Shown in pieces: positions 15,467 through 20,150 of a stretch of DNA of 20,150 bases. The translations under genes were made by a program, and so were the position numbers. This DNA is from an uncultured Eubacterium sp. (GTDB taxonomy: Bacteria > Bacillota > Clostridia > Peptostreptococcales > Anaerovoracaceae). Numbering within the stretch: the stretch's first letter is position 1; every line of letters begins with the position of its first letter. The stretch lies in contig CALBGO010000074.1 of assembly GCA_937894585.1 (NCBI GenBank), positions 1 through 20,150 on the forward strand. The letters are read 5' to 3'. The notes under the pieces are model-generated. The model did not search any database and had not been told where the DNA came from. It saw only the letters and a program-made list of their open reading frames with translations.

Positions 15467-16822
15467 ATGGATAAAGAATTTGAAAAGAAAGTCAGAACCC
15501 GAAAAATCAGAGCAGCTGTAGTTGCGGTTCTCATCATTGCGGCGGTCCTGTATCTGATTTTTGATATGAAAGTAGAAAAAGCGGATTACGGCGATTCTCT
15601 GAAAACGCAGATCGGCGAGGCCTTTCAGCTTTATGAGAAGCAGAAAGACAATCAGGGTAACGAAGAGGGGCAGTATGCGCCGTATACGCTGCAGCTGTTT
15701 GCACAGCAGATTGAGGCTGCCGAAAAGGTCAGCGACAAGAAAGACAGTGTGTATAACGAGGAAAAGGAAGCCTACGAGACACTGAAAGAGCAGACCAAAG
15801 CCTTCAAAAAGGCGGAGAACCGCGATGTTGTCAGCAAAAAAGATGCGCAGAAGCTGATTGATGATAAAGAAGTGCTGAAAGAGGAAGTCGGCTTTAAGGG
15901 TGATTTGAAGCTTTCCTATGCGATCGACGGTACAAAGCTGAAAAAAGCCGCGGCGATGAATCTGACAGCCCGTGAAGAAGGCCCGTATCACGACAGAATT
16001 TCGGAAATTCTGGAGGAGCTTTCTCTGCAGGGACAGATTGTGTCTTTTTATCAGGAGGGTTCCTTCGGAGGCAGAATTAAAGTGACTGCTCCTATGTACA
16101 GCGAAAAAAAGATGAAAGCTTATGCTTATAAAATCGACACAGAAAAAGGAAGTCTGAAATATGTTTCCGACGCACTGCTTGATACGAAGGCGCAGACTGC
16201 GGCATTTTCTGTTTCCGAGGGCGGAGACTATGTGGTTCTGACTAAGAAACTGCATAAGGATAGCGGCAAGAAAGCTGTAGATATCAAGAAGGCGGAAAAA
16301 GAAGCACAAGATCAGAAGGACAAGAACAGCGGCTCGGAAAATACCGGCTCAGACGAAACCTCCGGCAGCGGCAGCAGCGGAAATCAGCCTTCGGATAAAC
16401 CGGAAAAGGCGAAGTTTGATGTAACCATTGAGATTCGCTGCGATACACTGGCAGAGGACTTATCCAAGCTGGAAGATCCGGCGCTGGAGGCCTATGTGCC
16501 GGCAGACGGTACAATCCTTCCGACGACCAAAGTTACGGTAGAAGAGGGAACCACGGTTTTCGATGTGCTGAACAGAGTCTGCAGAGATAAAAACATTCAG
16601 GTGAAATCCGAATACACGCCGATGTACGGTTCCTATTATGTGCAGGGTATCAATTACCTGTTTGAATTTGATGGAGGACAGGGAAGCGGCTGGATGTACA
16701 AGGTTAACGGCAAGTTTCCGAATTACGGCTGCTCATCCTATAAGCTGAAACCGGGAGATTCTGTAGTATGGTGCTATACCTGCAATTACGGCGAAGATGT
16801 AGGCGGTGGCGGCGCAGTCTGA
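15467..16822 (+). CDS. Membrane-anchored DUF4430 protein (transcobalamin beta-domain-like)
   Basis: A 451-residue protein with a short basic N terminus, one membrane helix (about 16-32), and the rest outside the cell. A charged, partly coiled region (about 38-130) and an unassigned domain lead to a Ser/Gly-rich linker (about 283-314). The C-terminal DUF4430 domain (about 317-443) shows VTVEEGTTVFDVLNRVC, then SGWMYKVNG (407-415) and KPGDSVVWCYT. DUF4430 is related to the C-terminal, ligand-covering beta domain of transcobalamin and intrinsic factor. The start lies 2 bases after the toroid gene's stop with no good ribosome site, pointing to translational coupling. I infer that this anchored chain pairs with the secreted toroid protein to hold a corrinoid at the membrane. 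Confidence 0.82.
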   Translation: MDKEFEKKVRTRKIRAAVVAVLIIAAVLYLIFDMKVEKADYGDSLKTQIGEAFQLYEKQKDNQGNEEGQYAPYTLQLFAQQIEAAEKVSDKKDSVYNEEKEAYETLKEQTKAFKKAENRDVVSKKDAQKLIDDKEVLKEEVGFKGDLKLSYAIDGTKLKKAAAMNLTAREEGPYHDRISEILEELSLQGQIVSFYQEGSFGGRIKVTAPMYSEKKMKAYAYKIDTEKGSLKYVSDALLDTKAQTAAFSVSEGGDYVVLTKKLHKDSGKKAVDIKKAEKEAQDQKDKNSGSENTGSDETSGSGSSGNQPSDKPEKAKFDVTIEIRCDTLAEDLSKLEDPALEAYVPADGTILPTTKVTVEEGTTVFDVLNRVCRDKNIQVKSEYTPMYGSYYVQGINYLFEFDGGQGSGWMYKVNGKFPNYGCSSYKLKPGDSVVWCYTCNYGEDVGGGGAV

Positions 16823-16855
16823 AGCTGCATTAAAGCTTTACAGTTTTTGATTTTT
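16819..16855 (+). terminator. Probable weak terminator after the DUF4430 gene
   Basis: AAGCT (16822-16826) pairs with AGCTT (16834-16838), extended by CTG/CAG across a 2-base bulge, and is followed by TTTTTGATTTTT. The stem begins within the stop codon. It is AT-rich and may allow read-through into the next gene. Confidence 0.45.
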
Positions 16856-16894
16856 AATCCTTTTGTATATGCCAGGTGTTCTGGTTTTAGGAAT

Positions 16895-16923
16895 TAAAAC
16901 TAATATAATATAAAATATATAAT
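16895..16923 (+). promoter_or_regulatory. AT-rich candidate promoter for the large surface protein
   Basis: Two TATAAT hexamers (16904-16909 and 16918-16923) lie in a very AT-rich stretch; the second has TTAAAA-like bases about 17 upstream. No strong -35 is visible. Together with the preceding terminator-like hairpin, this suggests a separate start for the next gene. Confidence 0.3.
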
Positions 16924-16987
16924 GCTTATATATTGACAAAATGAAAAAGAACGAAACTGTTTTTTTCTGTATTTTGAAGGAGGAATC

Positions 16988-19900
16988 ATGAAAAAACTAT
17001 TTGCAATGATATTGAGTATGGCCCTGTTAATTACAGGCATACCTTTTTCTTCTGCATTCAGCTATGCTGCAGGAGAAAAAACGGGGCAGGGACAGATTAC
17101 GCTGGATGATGGAAGTTTAGTGTATTTGTCTTTTTATGCAAAAAAATATGAAATGGGTGGTGCTGTGCATGAGGTTCCAAGTAAGGTTACCTATGATGAA
17201 GCATCCCAATCTTTTAAAGTAATTGTCTCAAATGAGAGATTGGCAGGTCCGATATATGTAAAAGCAGAGACCACATCCGGTGAAGCAGAGAAGCTTTCGC
17301 TGTGCTTAAATTACACCAAGAAGGGCATTTTCGATAAACTGCAGAATTTAAATGTTTCCTGGAACAATGAAACACCGATTACATCTCTGTTTACAGATGG
17401 CCCTACGCGACATGTTTCTAAAAATGAAGGTACGATTGAGTTGAAAAATGGGGAAGATGTCTTAAAGACATATCCGATTACTTTTTTTAGACAGGCAGCA
17501 TTAGGTTATTTAACGCTTAAAGATGGCAACAGTCAGAATTTATCTGTGGAACCGGTTTTGGATCCTTTTGGACAGACTACGAACTATGAAGTTAAGAATG
17601 TTGTAACAGATACTGTAAAGATTCAGCCTAATTTGCAGGCAAGCTACACAGATGAAGCTATAATTGGAGATAAAACAGTGGCTGATAACAAGGTTGCAGA
17701 AGTTACCTTGAACTGGAACGAGTCCGGGACAGCTGTTATCGATCTGACTGTCAGGGGCAAAGCGGAGTATGCGGACCAGGAGATTTCTCCAACGATTTAT
17801 ACGCTGACCTTTCATAAGAAAAAAGATGGCGCCATCGAGATAAAAACTCCGCCGGCAAAAACGGAATACAGAGAGGGCGAAGCTTTTGACAAAACAGGAA
17901 TGGTGGTCGTAAAAGCAGGTACTGAAGAAGAAATTACAGACTATGAAATCGTAACAAAAGGCGCTTTAAAAAGAGGGATGACGAAGGTACAGCTTCAATA
18001 TGGAGATTGTGTGATAGAACAGCCCGTTACAGTAACCTCGCCTTTTGAACAGGGAGACGGTACAAAAGAAAATCCGTATCAGATAAGCAATCAGGAAGAC
18101 ATCGTGCATTTATCCAATGCAGTAAAAAACGGACTTTCTTTCGAACAGAACTATTTTCAGATTACAACAGATATCACACTGCCGGAAGGATGGGAACCGA
18201 TTGGAACCGATCACGCTTTCAGCGGATATATCGATGGGAAGCATCGTGACGGCGTGATATCAAAAATTACTGTACCGGAAAACGGCCTGCCGCTTTTAGG
18301 CAAAGTTACAAATGCAGGAGTTAAGAACCTGAAAATTTATGGACCTAAAATCGCCGGTTTTGGTGTTGTAAACAATTACGAAATCGGCAGTTCCATCGAC
18401 TTTGAAAATGTAACACTGTTAGAAGGCACAAGCACTTTGAAATCCGGCTTTATCGGCGGTTTTGCCAGCGGCGCTGATGTAATCAGTATTACAAACTGCA
18501 CAGTTGAAAAGGGCGTAACCATTGGATATGACGGAAATGAAAATAATATCGGGTCCTTTGGAGGAGACTTTAACGGAAACATTATTAACTGCAAAAGTTA
18601 TGCTACAGTAAAAGGCAAGAACTTTGTCGGAGGCATTGTCGGAAGTAAAGGCCAGACTATGGCGGGACAAGAAAGTTCCGGCGGCGCTTATAATATCCTG
18701 AACTGTGAGTTTGGCGGCAGCGTAGAAGCGACAGGAGATTATGTGGGCGGTATTGCAGGCAGCGGCTACGGTGGAACTCGAATTGGTCTTGGTACTGCAC
18801 CGAATACGCCATGTGCAGTGATCCAAAATTGCATCTCTACAGGCTCTGTTACAGGGGGCAATTATGTAGGAGGTATTCTGGGAGCTGAGCCGGGAGTTAT
18901 GCAGTGCTGGGAAAATGGAATCGGATATATTCAAAACAATCTGTTTACAGGAACTGTCTCTGCTTCAAATGGAAGTTATGTCGGCGGAATAACAGGATAT
19001 ATGAATTCCATGAATAAGTTTACTGTGATTTCTAATAATTTCTTTAAGCAGCAGGACAATGTAAAAGGCATCGGAGAAATTAAGTATATTGACACTAACA
19101 ATACCAGTGCACATAAAGATGACGGTACGATCTATATCAACACGGAACACAGCGTACCGACCGGCGATGATAAACTCCCGGGCGTCATCAGAACAGGTCA
19201 TAACCGAACGGATGATCCAAAGGGAAAAGATGCCGATAAGCTGGCAAAAGCTGTGACAGATGTACAGATGAAAGACGGAACTGTGACAGACCTGCTTAAC
19301 AGCGGAGATAACAGTTATGGAAACTGGATTACCGGGGAAAACGGAATTCCTGCACTCAGTAAAGATGCCGTTGTATATAAGCTTTCTTTGAGCGGTACAT
19401 ATAAAACGGAATATAAGACAAATGAATCGTTAGATACCAATGGCATGGTCCTTACTGCAACGTATACGGACGGTTCCGTAAAAAATATCGCACCTGAGGA
19501 TTGTACCTTTGAAGGCTTTGATACATCTAAAGCCGGGGATTTAAGAATTACAGTAAAATATGGCGCCGGCAAAACGAACTTTAATATAACTGTAAGATAT
19601 GCTGAGCCGGAAAAGGCTACAGTATCTGTAACAATTTACGGTGATGATAAGCATGACAGTGATACTGATGGTAAACTCCATACACTTGCCGGAGGCGGTC
19701 TTCAATTATGGGGTTCCGGAACCTATGAAGTTAACCAGAATACAAAAGTGTGGGATGTTTTAAAATCCTGTATGCTTGAAAATAATATGACCTGGGAAAA
19801 TCCGGACGATAATTATATTGAATACATTACCAAGAACGGTGTTAGAATTGGGGAATTTACAAACGGTAAAAACTCCGGTTGGATGTATACCCTAAATGGA

Positions 19901-20150
19901 ACACATCCGAGCTTAGGTGTAAATCAGCAATTTGTAAAAGACGGAGATGTGATTGTCCTTCACTACACCGACGACTACACCAAGGAGGAGGGCTCAGACA
20001 AGTGGGAACAGCCGGAAGAAGAAAAACCGGTATCTCAGGATATTACAGCATCCGTCAGCGGAAAAGAAGCTTCCGCTAAAGTGCCTGCAGCAGAGATCGA
20101 TCAGCTGATTTCTGATGCGTTGAAGAACAAGGCAGACATAATCGACTTGA
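16988..20150 (+). CDS. Large exported surface protein with Ig-like, GLUG and DUF4430 domains (partial, open at right edge)
   Basis: At least 1054 codons with no stop before the window ends. A signal peptide (cleavage near A28) is followed by an unassigned beta-rich region (30-285) that may include a cadherin-like sandwich. Then come a bacterial Ig-like domain (about 285-355), four GLUG-type repeats with a YVGGIxG core (about 546-670), a second Ig-like domain (about 797-868), and a DUF4430 domain (about 871-996) with SGWMYTLNG (963-971) and KDGDVIVLHYT. The last residues begin another module, SGKEASAKVPAAEIDQLI, of a type that can precede wall-anchoring domains. AAGGAGG lies four bases before the ATG. 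The DUF4430 parallel with the previous gene suggests a surface corrinoid receptor or accessory, but adhesion is also possible. Confidence 0.82.
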   Translation, partial: MKKLFAMILSMALLITGIPFSSAFSYAAGEKTGQGQITLDDGSLVYLSFYAKKYEMGGAVHEVPSKVTYDEASQSFKVIVSNERLAGPIYVKAETTSGEAEKLSLCLNYTKKGIFDKLQNLNVSWNNETPITSLFTDGPTRHVSKNEGTIELKNGEDVLKTYPITFFRQAALGYLTLKDGNSQNLSVEPVLDPFGQTTNYEVKNVVTDTVKIQPNLQASYTDEAIIGDKTVADNKVAEVTLNWNESGTAVIDLTVRGKAEYADQEISPTIYTLTFHKKKDGAIEIKTPPAKTEYREGEAFDKTGMVVVKAGTEEEITDYEIVTKGALKRGMTKVQLQYGDCVIEQPVTVTSPFEQGDGTKENPYQISNQEDIVHLSNAVKNGLSFEQNYFQITTDITLPEGWEPIGTDHAFSGYIDGKHRDGVISKITVPENGLPLLGKVTNAGVKNLKIYGPKIAGFGVVNNYEIGSSIDFENVTLLEGTSTLKSGFIGGFASGADVISITNCTVEKGVTIGYDGNENNIGSFGGDFNGNIINCKSYATVKGKNFVGGIVGSKGQTMAGQESSGGAYNILNCEFGGSVEATGDYVGGIAGSGYGGTRIGLGTAPNTPCAVIQNCISTGSVTGGNYVGGILGAEPGVMQCWENGIGYIQNNLFTGTVSASNGSYVGGITGYMNSMNKFTVISNNFFKQQDNVKGIGEIKYIDTNNTSAHKDDGTIYINTEHSVPTGDDKLPGVIRTGHNRTDDPKGKDADKLAKAVTDVQMKDGTVTDLLNSGDNSYGNWITGENGIPALSKDAVVYKLSLSGTYKTEYKTNESLDTNGMVLTATYTDGSVKNIAPEDCTFEGFDTSKAGDLRITVKYGAGKTNFNITVRYAEPEKATVSVTIYGDDKHDSDTDGKLHTLAGGGLQLWGSGTYEVNQNTKVWDVLKSCMLENNMTWENPDDNYIEYITKNGVRIGEFTNGKNSGWMYTLNGTHPSLGVNQQFVKDGDVIVLHYTDDYTKEEGSDKWEQPEEEKPVSQDITASVSGKEASAKVPAAEIDQLISDALKNKADIIDL
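18623..18997 (+). repeat. Four GLUG-type coding repeats
   Basis: The core [FY]VGGI[VALT]G is encoded at 18623-18643 (FVGGIVG), 18740-18760 (YVGGIAG), 18863-18883 (YVGGILG) and 18977-18997 (YVGGITG). Spacing is 117, 123 and 114 bases (39, 41 and 38 residues). Flanking DNA differs between copies, so this is an old protein repeat, not a recent tandem duplication. Confidence 0.75.

Noticed and set aside
15431..16309. A 292-residue minus-strand open frame opposite the DUF4430 gene
   Set aside because: It lies opposite a well-supported gene, and its Phe/Leu-rich composition follows from the complementary Lys/Glu codons.
16933..16938. TTGACA as the -35 of a promoter for the large surface protein
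   Set aside because: No -10-like hexamer lies 16-18 bases downstream; the matching segment reads ACTGTT.
1..20150. CRISPR arrays, tRNA/rRNA genes, transposases or phage genes
   Set aside because: None was recognised on either strand; the only repeats are the short units near 9200 and the coding GLUG repeats.

Overview
The window reads as chromosome from an anaerobic Bacillota, most likely a Clostridia-type organism. The grounds are PepV, a YfcC-type carrier, short-form YgiQ, MiaB, an ECF vitamin transporter, strong AGGAGG-type ribosome sites, clean TTGNNN-17-TATAAT promoters, and secreted proteins with Fn3, Ig-like and GLUG modules. I cannot name the species. Every gene I accept lies on the + strand. 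I found no tRNA, rRNA, CRISPR array or insertion sequence.

Region 1 (1-3160) is a small peptide or amino-acid utilisation unit: a strong promoter, the dipeptidase PepV, and a YfcC/DcuC-type membrane carrier split by a one-base frameshift. Region 2 (3283-9919) is a run of housekeeping-like genes: a 140-residue P-loop protein whose promoter -10 sits inside a perfect palindrome, a CoA-diphosphatase-like NUDIX enzyme, the radical SAM protein YgiQ, a beta-class DNA methyltransferase that starts inside the ygiQ 3' end, the tRNA methylthiotransferase MiaB, and a second NUDIX enzyme.

Region 3 (10047-16822, probably to the right edge) is the most interesting part. A cobalamin riboswitch with two intrinsic terminators precedes an overlapping three-gene ECF transporter: T component, tandem ATPase and a large S component. 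Next come a secreted alpha/alpha-toroid protein and, after a 2-base gap, a membrane-anchored protein ending in a DUF4430 domain. These two folds correspond to the alpha and beta domains of the animal cobalamin carriers intrinsic factor and transcobalamin, here on two separate chains. A third gene, open at the right edge, encodes a large exported protein with Ig-like domains, GLUG repeats and a second DUF4430 domain.

I infer a cell-surface corrinoid capture system: the two chains bind cobalamin outside the membrane and hand it to the ECF transporter, with the riboswitch shutting synthesis off when the vitamin is plentiful. The domain calls and riboswitch come from direct reading. Cobalamin binding by the secreted proteins, and their place on the riboswitch transcript, are inferences.
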